Shown here in pieces: positions 49,230 through 63,808 of a DNA stretch of 64,000 bases; position 1 is the stretch's first letter; the number at the start of each line of letters is the position of its first letter. Position numbers and translations under genes: made by a program. Origin of the DNA: Methylocystis sp. Sn-Cys (GTDB lineage: Bacteria; Pseudomonadota; Alphaproteobacteria; Rhizobiales; Beijerinckiaceae); assembly GCF_016745395.1 (NCBI RefSeq), contig NZ_JAERVJ010000004.1, forward strand, positions 114,369-178,368. The letters are read 5' to 3'. The notes under the pieces are model-generated. The model worked only from the letters and a program-made list of their open reading frames with translations. It ran no database searches and was not told the DNA's origin.

Positions 49230-49525
49230 TCGGTTGGGAAAAGGATCGGCTCGTAATCTCGCGCGCCGTGCAGGATATGCAGGACGTCAACGGTCTCGGT
49301 AGACACGCGATAAAAGACCAGGAAGTTGCCATGAACCATCCGGCGGACGCCCGACGTTTCGTGTTGCGGCACAAGCGGAAAGCGCTTCGGCAGGTCGGAT
49401 AGTTTTTCGCAGTGAGCCCGTAAGCCTTGCACGAAGGCGAGCGCCTGGGATGGACTTTCCGTTGCTAAGTAGTCGCCGATACTCTCCAGATCGGCCTCGG
49501 CCTCGCTTGTGAAGACGACTTTCAC
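49226..49525 (-). CDS. parE: ParE/RelE-superfamily toxin
   Basis: This 99-residue protein has the ParE fold pattern: VVFTSEAEADLESIGDYLA at the start, LSDLPKRFPLVPQ in the middle, and RMVHGNFLVFYRV with the final strand VDVLHILHGARDY. ParE toxins poison DNA gyrase; gyrB is encoded only about 1.4 kb away, but that proximity is probably coincidental. The start overlaps the stop of the antitoxin gene by four bases. Confidence 0.88.
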   Translation of the reverse strand: MKVVFTSEAEADLESIGDYLATESPSQALAFVQGLRAHCEKLSDLPKRFPLVPQHETSGVRRMVHGNFLVFYRVSTETVDVLHILHGARDYEPILFPTE

Positions 49526-49773
49526 TTGGAGGCCAGTGACTGATATTTTCTCTCGAGGCGATCGAAGACATCGTCGGCAGGCGTAACACGTCCAGCTTCA
49601 GCGTCGGCTATGCCCCGAGAGAGGGCGGCGTCGAGTTTTTCGAGTTTGCGTTCGCGTTCTTCGAGCAGGCGAACGCCTTCCCGAATGACTTCGTCCTTGG
49701 ACGAAAACCGCCCAGTGGCTACCAGCCGCTCGATGGCATGTTCTACCGTGGAGGACGTGGTAAGGTTTCGCAT
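49522..49773 (-). CDS. parD: ParD-type antitoxin
   Basis: This 83-residue protein has an N-terminal ribbon-helix-helix pattern (AIERLVATGRFSSKDEVIRE, GVRLLEERERKLEKL) typical of ParD/CopG antitoxins. The C-terminal tail, rich in charged residues, should wrap the toxin. It is the first gene of the unit parD-parE-ferredoxin, which is overlapped at both junctions and so probably autoregulated from one promoter upstream of 49773. Confidence 0.88.
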   Translation of the reverse strand: MRNLTTSSTVEHAIERLVATGRFSSKDEVIREGVRLLEERERKLEKLDAALSRGIADAEAGRVTPADDVFDRLERKYQSLASK

Positions 49774-49930
49774 TTCGTATCCGGAAGACGTTTTGAACCC
49801 TTACAGTATTGGATTTTTTCTCCGGCGCAAGATCAAGGCGGCGTCTGGCGCGCGAATCGTCCGGTCGATAAAAGCATTAAGTTCAACTCGCGCGCGCTGG
49901 ATTCAGGTTTTCACCCATCCTTCCGGTTGG

Positions 49931-50785
49931 TCAAACGGTGAAGAATGACATTCGATCATCGCTCGGAGTGTCCGCCACGCGACGTTCGGCATATATTGCA
50001 CCAGATCTCGCGGCAGCGCGCCAGGGACGCGCCTTATTAATCGCAATATCGAATTGCGAGTTCTTTTTATTGATCTCTCCATGAACCAAGAGTTCCGCGC
50101 CCTTCGTTCCGGCTCGGGCGAGCCAATAGCCGTCAGGTCCGATGAAACCCGCGGACAGGCGATTGCCCGGTAACGCGGGAATCGAGAGGCTTACCCAAAA
50201 GTTGTTGGCTGCAGCGTGAGCCCGCGACAAGAGCTCGTGAATGGGATCGTCGGAATAGGCGGAGAACAGCATGCATTCCACGCCTCGTCTCCCATAGTCG
50301 ATAAACAATTCAGGAAAATGCACTTCGATACAAAGCGCGGCCCCAAAGCGTACCCCGTCAACATCGAATACGAAGGCTTCGGCGCCCGGCGTGTACCAAT
50401 CGTTCAGTTCGGCATTCGAACACATACGCTTGTCGTAGCGTCCGGCCAATTTCCCCTCATTCGATATGACGTACAGGCTGTTGTACGGACGATTGGGCGG
50501 CTGGAGTCGGTGATTGCAGCCGATCACCGTCCATAGGCCGAGCCGAGCGGCATGTTCCGAGACCGCATCCAATTCCTCGCGCAGCGCTCTCCAGTCCACG
50601 GCAGTCCAATCGTGGATCTGCGATTTCAGGTATCCTGAGAGAGCGCCCTCCGGAAAATGGACAAGCCGACAGCCCATTGATTTGGCCGCCGACATCATAT
50701 CGCGGACTCGTCGCCCGTTCTCGCGGACATCTGGAGTGATGCCGCTCTGTGCGGTCGCAATGCGGAAAGGAGTTTCCATGGGCAT
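49931..50785 (-). CDS. carbon-nitrogen hydrolase (nitrilase superfamily)
   Basis: This 284-residue amidase/nitrilase-fold enzyme shows the catalytic triad segments Glu in FPEGALSGYL, Lys in GRYDKRMCSN and Cys in GAALCIEVHFPEL. It belongs to the C-N hydrolase superfamily without a recognisable subfamily, so the substrate (an amide or nitrile) is not known. It lies upstream of parDE and downstream of gyrB on the same strand; a 150-bp gap separates it from parD. A+T content is a little higher than in its neighbours, compatible with transfer. Confidence 0.85.
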   Translation of the reverse strand: MPMETPFRIATAQSGITPDVRENGRRVRDMMSAAKSMGCRLVHFPEGALSGYLKSQIHDWTAVDWRALREELDAVSEHAARLGLWTVIGCNHRLQPPNRPYNSLYVISNEGKLAGRYDKRMCSNAELNDWYTPGAEAFVFDVDGVRFGAALCIEVHFPELFIDYGRRGVECMLFSAYSDDPIHELLSRAHAAANNFWVSLSIPALPGNRLSAGFIGPDGYWLARAGTKGAELLVHGEINKKNSQFDIAINKARPWRAAARSGAIYAERRVADTPSDDRMSFFTV

Positions 50786-50890
50786 GCGCGACCTCGACGC
50801 TTATGTCATAAGTAAATCCGGCGTCCACGCAGACAAAATCAGAGTACCTCCTCGAAGAGTCTGACTCTGCATTTTTTGTCACAAAAATCC

Positions 50891-53497
<2,607 letters not shown>

Positions 53498-53506
53498 TTA
53501 GCGCCC

Positions 53507-54112
53507 TCAGCGGTAGCCCTCCTCGGCGAGCACCTGGCGCACGGCGGGTCGGGTCTTCATGCGGGCGTAATGGGCGGCGCAATTGGCGGGCAGATCCATG
53601 CCGATCTTGTCGGCCCAGAACTCCACATAGAACAGCGCCGCGTCGGCGATGGAGAAGGCCCCGGCGGCATAATCCCGGCCGGCGATCTCGCGATCGATCG
53701 CCTCGAAGGCCGAGGCGGCGATGGCGCGCCCTTCGGCGATGGTGGTTTCCCGGTCCGGGCCGTAGCGCTCGGGGGTGAAGACGCGGCGGAAGCCTTCGCC
53801 ATGGATATGGCGCGTGCAGAAATCCAGCATCGCGCGCGCTTCATCGGCCAATACGGGGTCGTCGGGCAGAAGCCTGCGGCGCGGATATTTTTGCGCCAGC
53901 CATGTCGCGATGCTGACGAAGTCCGTCAAAGCGGTCCCGTCGTCGCGCAGCAGGGTCGGGATCGTGCCATTGGGGTTGATCGCCAGATATTCCGGCTTCA
54001 AATGATCGCCGCGCGGCAGATTGAGCACATAGGCCTCGAAAACGAGGCCGATTTCCTCGAGCAAAATATGGATGCCGGTCGAGCAGGAGCCCGGCGTCAT
54101 GTAAAATTTCAT
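53507..54112 (-). CDS. glutathione S-transferase family protein
   Basis: This 201-residue protein has the N-terminal thioredoxin-like fold (YMTPGSCSTGIHILLEEIGL; NPNGTIPTLLRDDGTALTDF with the cis-Pro motif) and an all-helical C-terminal domain (SIADAALFYVEFW). It fits the beta-type bacterial GST family, which conjugates or reduces with glutathione. Substrate is unknown. The ATG at 54112 gives the family start; the frame is open upstream into repeats. Confidence 0.85.
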   Translation of the reverse strand: MKFYMTPGSCSTGIHILLEEIGLVFEAYVLNLPRGDHLKPEYLAINPNGTIPTLLRDDGTALTDFVSIATWLAQKYPRRRLLPDDPVLADEARAMLDFCTRHIHGEGFRRVFTPERYGPDRETTIAEGRAIAASAFEAIDREIAGRDYAAGAFSIADAALFYVEFWADKIGMDLPANCAAHYARMKTRPAVRQVLAEEGYR

Positions 54113-54172
54113 CTGGGCGCGCCTTTCGGTTGAGGCCGTTTTGCAACCAGGGCGCCAGATGGGACGCTGAGC

Positions 54173-54432
54173 CGTCATTGCGAGGAGGCGCAGCCGACGA
54201 AGCAACCCAGAGCGCCATGGGGCCTGCTGACAAAGTGGCTGACGCCCCTCGTGCTTCGAGACGCCTGCTGCGCAGCCTCCTCAGCATGAGGGGCTTCTGC
54301 AACAATCACTTAGGCCTCATCCTGAGGAGCGAGCGAAGCTCGCGTCTCGAAGGACGAGGCCGCCTCGGAGATTTGTCAACAAACTGGGCCGATGGGCTGC
54401 CCTGGATTGCTTCGCTTCGCTCGCAATGACGG
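54173..54432 (+). repeat. nested repeat: family C composite inserted inside family B
   Basis: The B left half (54173-54221, tcattgcgaggaggcgcagc) and B right half (54393-54432, gcttcgctcgcaatgacgg) are separated by the two-unit C composite (54245-54293 and 54315-54359), like that at 32232. This gives a relative age: B first, then C. Confidence 0.88.
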
Positions 54433-54444
54433 GCTCGGCGCAGT

Positions 54445-56244
54445 TTACCGCAAAGCCTCCTCCAGCGCCTCCAAGAAGGCGTCGCCATAGCGCGCGACTT
54501 TTCTTTCGCCGACGCCATGCACCGTCAGCATTTCATCGAGCGTCGCAGGCCGCTTTTCGGCCATGTCGATCAGCGTGCGGTCGGCGAAGATCACGTAAGC
54601 GGGCACGCCTTCCTCCTGCGCGAGCTCGCGCCGCTTGCGTTTTAAGGCGGAGAGGATGCGGTCCGTCGCCTCGTCGAGATTGGCGGCTGCTTTCTCGCGC
54701 CGCTCGCGGCGCCGCAAGGGATCGCTGCGCAGCAGGATGGTTTCGCGGCCGAAGAGAATATCCTCGCCTTTGGGCGTCATTGCGAAGCCGCCATGTTCCG
54801 CGCTCGCCGTCCGCAAGGCGCCGGCGGCGAAGAGCTGGCGCAGGATCGAGGCCCATTCGGTCTTGGAGTGTTCCTTGCCGACGCCGAAGGTCTTGATCGC
54901 GTCATGGCCATGGCGGCGCACGGTCTCGGTGGCCTCGCCCGTCAGCACATCAGCGATATGGGTGGCGCCGAAGCGCTGGCCGGTGCGATAGACGGCCGAA
55001 AGCGCTTTTTGCGCGGGGATGACGCCATCGAAGACGGCGACCTTGCCCTGACAGACGTCGCAGCTCCCGCAGGGGCCCGCTTCCTCGGCGAAATAGGCGA
55101 GCAGCGTCTGACGGCGGCAGCGCGGCGTCTCGCAGAGCATGGCGAGCGCCGAGAAGCGATCATGCTCGATGCGGCGGCGCTCCTCGTCGATGTCCTTCGC
55201 GTCGATCTGCCGACGACGGAAGGCCATGTCGTCGAGGCCGTAGAGCGTCAGCGTGTCGGCCGGCAGGCCGTCGCGCCCGGCGCGGCCGATCTCCTGATAG
55301 TAACTTTCGACCGACGACGGGATGTCGGCATGCGCCACGAAGCGCACGTCCGGCTTGTTGACGCCCATGCCGAAGGCGATGGTCGCGACGGCGATGACGC
55401 CGTCCTCGCGCAGGAAGCGGTCGCCATTGCGATTACGCGTCTCCTGGGCGAGCCCCGCGTGATAGGGCAGCGCATCATAGCCTTGCCCGGCGAAATAGGC
55501 CGCGAGGTCCTCTGTGCGCTGGCGCGACGAGCAATAAACGATGCCGCTTTCGCCCTTGTGGCGTTCGAGAAAACGCGACAACTGCCGGCGCGGCTGATCC
55601 TTCAACGCGAAATTGAGCGCGATGTTCGGCCGGTCGAAACTATGCAGGAAGAGGCGCGGCGGCGCGGGGAAGAGGCGGCGCGCAATGTCGTCGCGGGTCG
55701 CGGCGTCGGCGGTGGCGGTGAGGCCCACGACCTGGATATTGCCCAGCGCTTCCGCGGCGCGGCCGATCTCGCGATATTCGGGGCGGAAATCGTGCCCCCA
55801 TTCCGAGACGCAATGGGCTTCGTCTATGGCGAGGCGGCGGGGCTTGGCCCGCTTCAGCTCTGCGAGGAGGCCGTCCATCATCAGCCGCTCGGGCGAGACG
55901 AAGAGAAGCCGCAGCCCGCCCTCGCGCATGGCGCGGCGGGCCTCCTCGTTTTCCTCCGGGCCGTTCATGGAATTGAGCGTCGCGACCCCCACGCCGAGCG
56001 CGCGCATCTGGCGCACCTGATCCCGCATCAGCGCGATGAGCGGCGAGACGACGACGGTGAGCGCCTCCTCCATGATCGCCGGGAGCTGATAGCACATGGA
56101 CTTCCCGCTGCCGGTCGGCATGACCGCGAGCACCGGAGCGCCGTCGAGCACAGCCGCAATGATCTCCGCCTGACCGGGACGGAAATCGTCATAGCCAAAG
56201 ACGGATTTGAGCAGCGCGCGGGCTTGCGGGGGGAGGGAAGGCAT
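54445..56244 (-). CDS. recQ: ATP-dependent DNA helicase RecQ
   Basis: This 599-residue 3'-5' helicase of the RecF pathway has the Walker [35 protein letters not shown], and motif [13 protein letters not shown] zinc site ([11 protein letters not shown] and CGSCDVC), the winged-helix RQC domain, and a C-terminal HRDC domain ([20 protein letters not shown]) follow. Length and order are canonical. The ATG at 56244 follows GGGAGGGA. Confidence 0.96.
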   Translation of the reverse strand: MPSLPPQARALLKSVFGYDDFRPGQAEIIAAVLDGAPVLAVMPTGSGKSMCYQLPAIMEEALTVVVSPLIALMRDQVRQMRALGVGVATLNSMNGPEENEEARRAMREGGLRLLFVSPERLMMDGLLAELKRAKPRRLAIDEAHCVSEWGHDFRPEYREIGRAAEALGNIQVVGLTATADAATRDDIARRLFPAPPRLFLHSFDRPNIALNFALKDQPRRQLSRFLERHKGESGIVYCSSRQRTEDLAAYFAGQGYDALPYHAGLAQETRNRNGDRFLREDGVIAVATIAFGMGVNKPDVRFVAHADIPSSVESYYQEIGRAGRDGLPADTLTLYGLDDMAFRRRQIDAKDIDEERRRIEHDRFSALAMLCETPRCRRQTLLAYFAEEAGPCGSCDVCQGKVAVFDGVIPAQKALSAVYRTGQRFGATHIADVLTGEATETVRRHGHDAIKTFGVGKEHSKTEWASILRQLFAAGALRTASAEHGGFAMTPKGEDILFGRETILLRSDPLRRRERREKAAANLDEATDRILSALKRKRRELAQEEGVPAYVIFADRTLIDMAEKRPATLDEMLTVHGVGERKVARYGDAFLEALEEALR

Positions 56245-56416
56245 GCCGAGGGCATAGCATGGGCGAGGCGGCCGGGGCTAATGGGGCGGGTTCGACAGCA
56301 TTGTCGACCGCGATTTCGAAGCGGGAGGTTTCGATGACGCAGCGGCGCCGCCGGACGCGATCTCCAGCGTTTACTCCCGATCAAGCTATCATACGAGATC
56401 CGCTTGATTGGGTCGG

Positions 56417-56616
56417 CGTCATTCCCGACGCTCGCGCCGTTTGGACACAGAGGGACTCACCGCGTCATTGCGAGGAGGCGGAGCCGACGAAGCAATCCAG
56501 GGCCGCATCGCCGCGCTGGATTGCTTCGCTTCGCTCGCAATGACCGGCACTGAGCAGAACCAGCGCTTTTGTGGCTCTGGACTCCCGGTCGGGCTTTCAG
56601 CCCGCCGGGAATGACA
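56417..56616 (+). repeat. composite repeat: family B nested in family A
   Basis: The A left arm (cattcccgacgctcgcgccg) is followed by a complete B element (about 56466-56543) and the A right arm (ggactcccggtcgggctttc ... gccgggaatgac). With 12374 and 18911 this gives three copies of the A[B] arrangement. Nothing else was found between recQ and 56669. Confidence 0.88.
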
Positions 56617-56668
56617 AGGCCCAACGCGAGCTGTTCAAACCGAAATGTAATCAAACGGCTGAGCAAAA

Positions 56669-56779
56669 TCAGCGCATCATGTGCCGTAGCGCTTCATAGA
56701 AAGCGACGTCCGCGGCAACCAGCATGAGACCGATCACCGCCGCCTGTGCGATATATTTGAAGTCGCGCCCGATCCGCAT
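56669..56779 (-). CDS. possible 36-residue membrane protein
   Basis: The ATG at 56779 follows GGGAGCGCGAT. The 36-codon frame starts MRIGRDFKYIAQ and has one membrane helix (AAVIGLMLVAADVAFYEALR) and a basic end. It lies upstream of nothing in particular, 85 bp downstream of the CDGSH gene on the same strand. No family recognised; start context and hydrophobicity are the only evidence. Confidence 0.45.
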   Translation of the reverse strand: MRIGRDFKYIAQAAVIGLMLVAADVAFYEALRHMMR

Positions 56780-56863
56780 ATCGCGCTCCCGCCGGTTGCG
56801 GCCGGAGGTAGCGGACGAATGGATGACGGCAAGCCGGTTTGGGCTCGCGTGCGCGATTTATGC

Positions 56864-57103
56864 TTACAACTCTTTATGTGTTCCGTCGCAAAGCGGTTCT
56901 TTCTTCGTGGCCTTGCAGCCGCAGAAGAAAGCCTTGCCGGTCGCTTCGGCCTTGTAGGCGAGGGGTTCGATCCCCGTGCCCTTATGAGCGCCGTCGCAGA
57001 ACGGCTGCTTGGCGCTCCGTCCGCAGGCGCACCAATAATAGGTCTTGCCGGCCTCGACCTCGACCGGCATGGCTTTCTTCTGGAAGACGACGCGTTCGGT
57101 CAT
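56864..57103 (-). CDS. tandem CDGSH iron-sulfur domain protein
   Basis: This 79-residue protein has two CDGSH-type modules, each with C-x-C and a PFCDGAH-like motif: WCACGRSAKQPFCDGAHKGT and FFCGCKATKKEPLCDGTHKE. Each should coordinate a 2Fe-2S cluster by three Cys and one His, as in bacterial mitoNEET relatives. The role is redox or cluster transfer. It ends the run trxB-CDGSH on the minus strand, 16 bases after the trxB stop, so the two redox genes are probably co-transcribed. Confidence 0.9.
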   Translation of the reverse strand: MTERVVFQKKAMPVEVEAGKTYYWCACGRSAKQPFCDGAHKGTGIEPLAYKAEATGKAFFCGCKATKKEPLCDGTHKEL

Positions 57104-57119
57104 GTCTCTCTCTTGATCT

Positions 57120-58085
57120 CTACACGGCTTCGGTCGTGAGCGCGGGAGCGTCGAGCAGGAATTTCTCCGTCTCCAGCGCCGCCATGCAGCCGAGCCCCGC
57201 GGCGGTCACCGCCTGCCGATAGACTTCATCGGCCACGTCGCCAGCCGCGAAGACCCCGGGGATATTCGTGCGGGTGGAGCCCGGCTCGACGGCGATATAG
57301 CCGGACGACTTCAATTCGAGCTGGCCCTTGAAGAGCTCCGAGGCGGGCGCATGGCCGATGGCGATGAAGACGCCGTCGGCGTCGATTAGCTGCGTCTCGC
57401 CGGTTTTGGAGTGTTTCACGCGCGCGCCGGTGACGGAAAGCGGGCCTTCCGTGCCGACCACCTCGTCGATCACATGATCGAAGAGCACGGTGACATTCGC
57501 CTGCCTGTGGAGCCGCTCCTGCAGCACGCGCTCGGAGCGCAGCGTGTCGCGCCGATGCACGAGGGTCACATGCGAGGCGAGGTTGGAGAGGTAAAGCGCC
57601 TCTTCGACGGCCGTATTGCCGCCGCCGACGACGATCACCTTCTTGCCGCGGAAGAAAAAGCCATCGCAGGTCGCGCAGGCCGAGACGCCGAAGCCCTTGA
57701 ATTTCTCTTCGCTGGGGATGCCCAGCCATTTCGCCTTGGCGCCCGTCGAAATGATCAGCGCGTCGCAGGTGTAGGTCGCGCCGCTGTCGCCGACGAGCGT
57801 GAAGGGCCGCTTGTCGAGGCGGGCTTCGACGATATGGTCGGAGACGAGCTTCGTTCCGACATGCTCGGCCTGCAGGCGCATCTGCTCCATCAGCCAGGGG
57901 CCCTGGATGGGCTCGGCGAAGCCGGGGTAGTTCTCGACCTCCGTCGTGATCATGAGCTGGCCGCCCTGCTCGAAACCGGCGATGAGCATGGGCTCCAACA
58001 TGGCGCGCGCCGTGTAGATCGCCGCCGTATAGCCGGCCGGCCCTGAGCCGATGATGATGACGCGCGCATGGTTGGGGGCGGACAT
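57120..58085 (-). CDS. trxB: thioredoxin-disulfide reductase
   Basis: This 321-residue FAD enzyme reduces thioredoxin with NADPH. It has the FAD motif ARVIIIGSGPAGYTAAIYTA, the redox-active CATCDGFFF, and the NADPH-binding VIVVGGGNTAVEEALYLSNL followed by HRRD. The C-terminal GVFAAGDVADE is also conserved. The ATG at 58085 gives the standard MSAPNHARV start. A CDGSH protein gene follows immediately. Confidence 0.96.
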   Translation of the reverse strand: MSAPNHARVIIIGSGPAGYTAAIYTARAMLEPMLIAGFEQGGQLMITTEVENYPGFAEPIQGPWLMEQMRLQAEHVGTKLVSDHIVEARLDKRPFTLVGDSGATYTCDALIISTGAKAKWLGIPSEEKFKGFGVSACATCDGFFFRGKKVIVVGGGNTAVEEALYLSNLASHVTLVHRRDTLRSERVLQERLHRQANVTVLFDHVIDEVVGTEGPLSVTGARVKHSKTGETQLIDADGVFIAIGHAPASELFKGQLELKSSGYIAVEPGSTRTNIPGVFAAGDVADEVYRQAVTAAGLGCMAALETEKFLLDAPALTTEAV

Positions 58086-58150
58086 GGGGGACTCTCGGGT
58101 TGCGATGCAATTCACTCTTTCCGCCAGCGGAAAGAGGGGAGGGCGGCAAT

Positions 58151-59188
58151 CTAGCGATTATGCGACGCGCCGCAACTGCGCTGCTTCGCGAGGAAAGCGG
58201 CGTAGTCTTTCTCGATCCGCCGCGCGACCATCGGCGTCGAATTGATTGGCTTATATGTCCAATCCTCGAAAGGCCCCCGCCAGATACGGATGGCGCCAGC
58301 GCCTTCGAGCGCGGCGAGATAGGCCTTGATTTTTCGCCGGATCACGAAGGGTTCGAGGACATGGACCGGAACGCCTGTCGCCGCCGCCTCTCCAACCATA
58401 TTGACGCTGTCGCCCGTCACGACGATCCGGTCGGCGTTCGCCAGCATGGAAAAATAGGGATTGGCGCCTTCGCGGTCCCAGAACCAGCCCCCCGGCGCGG
58501 AGAGAGCCTGGCGTAGCGCGGCGGCGATTTCTGGCGGCGTGCGCCGGGAAGCGGTCGCCATCACGCCGTAACCGGCGTCGAGAAGCGTGCTTGCGATGAA
58601 ATCGAGATCGTAAAGAAGCCCCTCGGCGCTGCCGACGAGCATGGCGACGCGCGGGCGGGGCAAAGCGGCGATACGCGGGTCGGGCGCCGCGCGCGCCGCG
58701 GCGAGCCGCTCGGGGGTGATACGGTTCGGCGGCGTGATCGGCGCAATGACTTTCGGACCTGTGAGCCTATCGTGGCGCGGGGCGACGATGAGGTCCGCGG
58801 TCTTCAGGCCAGTGGCCGGGGCATTGAGATAGACGGTGAAGGTCCGCCCGCCCGAGCAGCGCTTGAGGCGCCGCAGAGCGGGAATGGTCCGCCGGCCGGC
58901 GGCGATGGCGATGTCGGGGTAGGGCGGCGCGAAGGCTTGCGCGTCCAAAGGATCGGGCGGCCCAAAAGGCGCAACAAGCTCATAGAGCCGGCGGAGAGCG
59001 ACGCGGCGGATGTCGGGCGTCAGGCCGAGCGCTTCGGCGACGCCGAGCGTCTGCGCTTCATGACCGGCGCGGCCGTCCGAGAGGATGCGGAGCGTCGGCT
59101 GCGCCGACGCTGCTTCGAGTTTTCCGATTGCGGCGAGAGGGTGTGGGCGAGAGCCGGAGCCGGCCACGAATTCTCCTGGTCCCGCCAC
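58151..59188 (-). CDS. ELM1/GtrOC1-family protein (DUF1022)
   Basis: This 345-residue protein has the ELM1 pattern: ILSDGRAGHEAQTLGVAEAL near the start, PDIAIAAGRRTIPALRRLKR, LNAPATGLKTADLIVAPRHD and RIVVTGDSVNMVGEAAATGV toward the end. Family members are glycosyltransferase-like in fold and are related to the plant mitochondrial fission factor; the bacterial role is unknown, possibly in nucleotide-sugar or LPS chemistry. It lies eight bases after greA on the same strand. Confidence 0.85.
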   Translation of the reverse strand: MAGPGEFVAGSGSRPHPLAAIGKLEAASAQPTLRILSDGRAGHEAQTLGVAEALGLTPDIRRVALRRLYELVAPFGPPDPLDAQAFAPPYPDIAIAAGRRTIPALRRLKRCSGGRTFTVYLNAPATGLKTADLIVAPRHDRLTGPKVIAPITPPNRITPERLAAARAAPDPRIAALPRPRVAMLVGSAEGLLYDLDFIASTLLDAGYGVMATASRRTPPEIAAALRQALSAPGGWFWDREGANPYFSMLANADRIVVTGDSVNMVGEAAATGVPVHVLEPFVIRRKIKAYLAALEGAGAIRIWRGPFEDWTYKPINSTPMVARRIEKDYAAFLAKQRSCGASHNR

Positions 59189-59196
59189 TATGCCCT

Positions 59197-59676
59197 TTAC
59201 GAAACGAAAGCGACCTTCAAAATCTCATAGCTCTTGCCGCCGCCGGGGGTCTTCACTTCCACGGTGTCGCCGACGGTCTTGCCGATCAGCGCGCGGGCGA
59301 TCGGGCTCGAGATGGAGACGCGGCCGCTCTTCACGTCGGCTTCGGTTTCGCCGACGATCTGATAGGCTTTCTCCTCTTCGGTGTCCTCGTCGACCACCGT
59401 GACGGTCGCGCCGAATTTGATCGTCGTGGAGCCCGTGAGCTTGGAGATGTCGATGACCTCGGCGCGGGAAAGCTTATCCTCGAGCTCCGCGATGCGGCCT
59501 TCGTTCAGCGACTGCGACTCTTTGGCCGCATGATATTCCGCGTTCTCCGACAAATCACCGTGGGCGCGGGCCTCGGCGATCTGCTGGATGATGCGCGGGC
59601 GGTCTTCCTGCTGACGACGGCGCAATTCCTCTCCGAGCGCCGCATAGCCAGCGGCTGTCATGGGCACCTTCTCCAT
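59197..59676 (-). CDS. greA: transcription elongation factor GreA
   Basis: This 159-residue factor reactivates arrested RNA polymerase by stimulating transcript cleavage. The N-terminal coiled coil carries [17 protein letters not shown] and the acidic tip segment ([20 protein letters not shown]). The C-terminal domain ends [13 protein letters not shown]. Length and motifs are canonical. It is the usual neighbour of carB in alphaproteobacteria. A gap of about 220 bp separates it from carB and holds no gene. Confidence 0.96.
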   Translation of the reverse strand: MEKVPMTAAGYAALGEELRRRQQEDRPRIIQQIAEARAHGDLSENAEYHAAKESQSLNEGRIAELEDKLSRAEVIDISKLTGSTTIKFGATVTVVDEDTEEEKAYQIVGETEADVKSGRVSISSPIARALIGKTVGDTVEVKTPGGGKSYEILKVAFVS

Positions 59677-59893
59677 TGGTCTCGCTCTTCGCCTTTCCGA
59701 TCAATTGTCGGGGAATGTCGTCCTCGCCCCCGCGGGCCAAATGCGCCGGCGCGGGAAACCCCGAATCATATGTCCGATAGTCTTGCCGCGAAAGCGGCGC
59801 AGCGCCATGCCTTCCGAGCGCTTTTGGCGCGATATTCCGCCGCGCCAACGCCCGAAGGCGGCTTGGGAAGCGCGCCTTCTCTCTTCCTTATCT

Positions 59894-63229
<3,336 letters not shown>

Positions 63230-63274
63230 GTCGCTTCTTTGTTTCGCGCGGATAACGCGCTCGAGCCCCGCCCT

Positions 63275-63322
63275 CATCTCCGAGGAGCCTGCGACGCAGG
63301 CGTCTCGAAGCATGTGGACGGG
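63275..63322 (+). repeat. family C palindrome, upstream of carB
   Basis: cctcatctccgaggagcctg/cgacgcaggcgtctcgaagc with a modified outer arm (tgtggacgggg). The carB frame remains open through it, but translation is not expected there. Confidence 0.75.
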
Positions 63323-63430
63323 GAGGGAATCGTCCTTGCGGCTTCCTCCGCTTCGGGACGGCCCCTGAAGGGGCCTCCTTGAGGCTGAGGGAGCCTTCGC
63401 CCGTCGGCGCGCCATGAGATGGGCGCGCAT

Positions 63431-63523
63431 AAAAAAAGGCCGCGTTCCCGGCCTTTTGGACCAGCACGCGTCCCGAATGCCTGTCTTGCAGGCGGCGAGC
63501 GGGCGCGCCCGGCTCGAAAGTCG
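63431..63523 (-). ncRNA. candidate small RNA or leader RNA upstream of carB with strong terminator
   Basis: On the minus strand AAAAGGCCG-GGAACG-CGGCCTTTT (63434-63457) is a 9-bp stem running into seven T residues (63431-63437). A promoter-like pair CTTCAC (63553-63558) and CTAGAC (63530-63535) with a 17-bp spacer would start a transcript near 63523. It may be an independent sRNA or an attenuator in the carB leader; no leader peptide was recognised. Confidence 0.45.
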
Positions 63524-63529
63524 AGGTCT

Positions 63530-63558
63530 GTCTAGACGAGAATGACGCCAGTGTGAAG
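63530..63558 (-). promoter_or_regulatory. candidate sigma-70 promoter for the RNA upstream of carB
   Basis: CTTCAC, 17 bp, CTAGAC on the minus strand match the alphaproteobacterial CTTGAC/CTATAT consensus at five and four of six positions. Confidence 0.35.
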
Positions 63559-63590
63559 GGGCAGGCAAGGCACGGCGCCGGGAGGGCGGC

Positions 63591-63671
63591 CGTCATTGCG
63601 GGCGAAGCGACGCAACCCAGAGCGTCATCTCGGCTCTGGATTGCTTCGTCGCTTCGCTCCTCGCAATGACG
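63591..63671 (+). repeat. family B palindrome
   Basis: tcattgcgggcgaagcgacg and cgcttcgctcctcgcaatga arms around caacccagagcg/ggctctggattg. It lies between the RNA candidate and the cytochrome gene. Confidence 0.85.
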
Positions 63672-63808
63672 GGTCTTTCAGCGTGAAGCCTGTGGAAAAG
63701 CCCCTGGTCCTCTGGCTCAAGTCCACCAGACGCCGCGACTCTGCCGGTCTTGCGCGGGCGCGCGCCTCCGGCTCATAAGCGGCGCAGAGCCCTTCGGAGA
63801 AAATTTTC

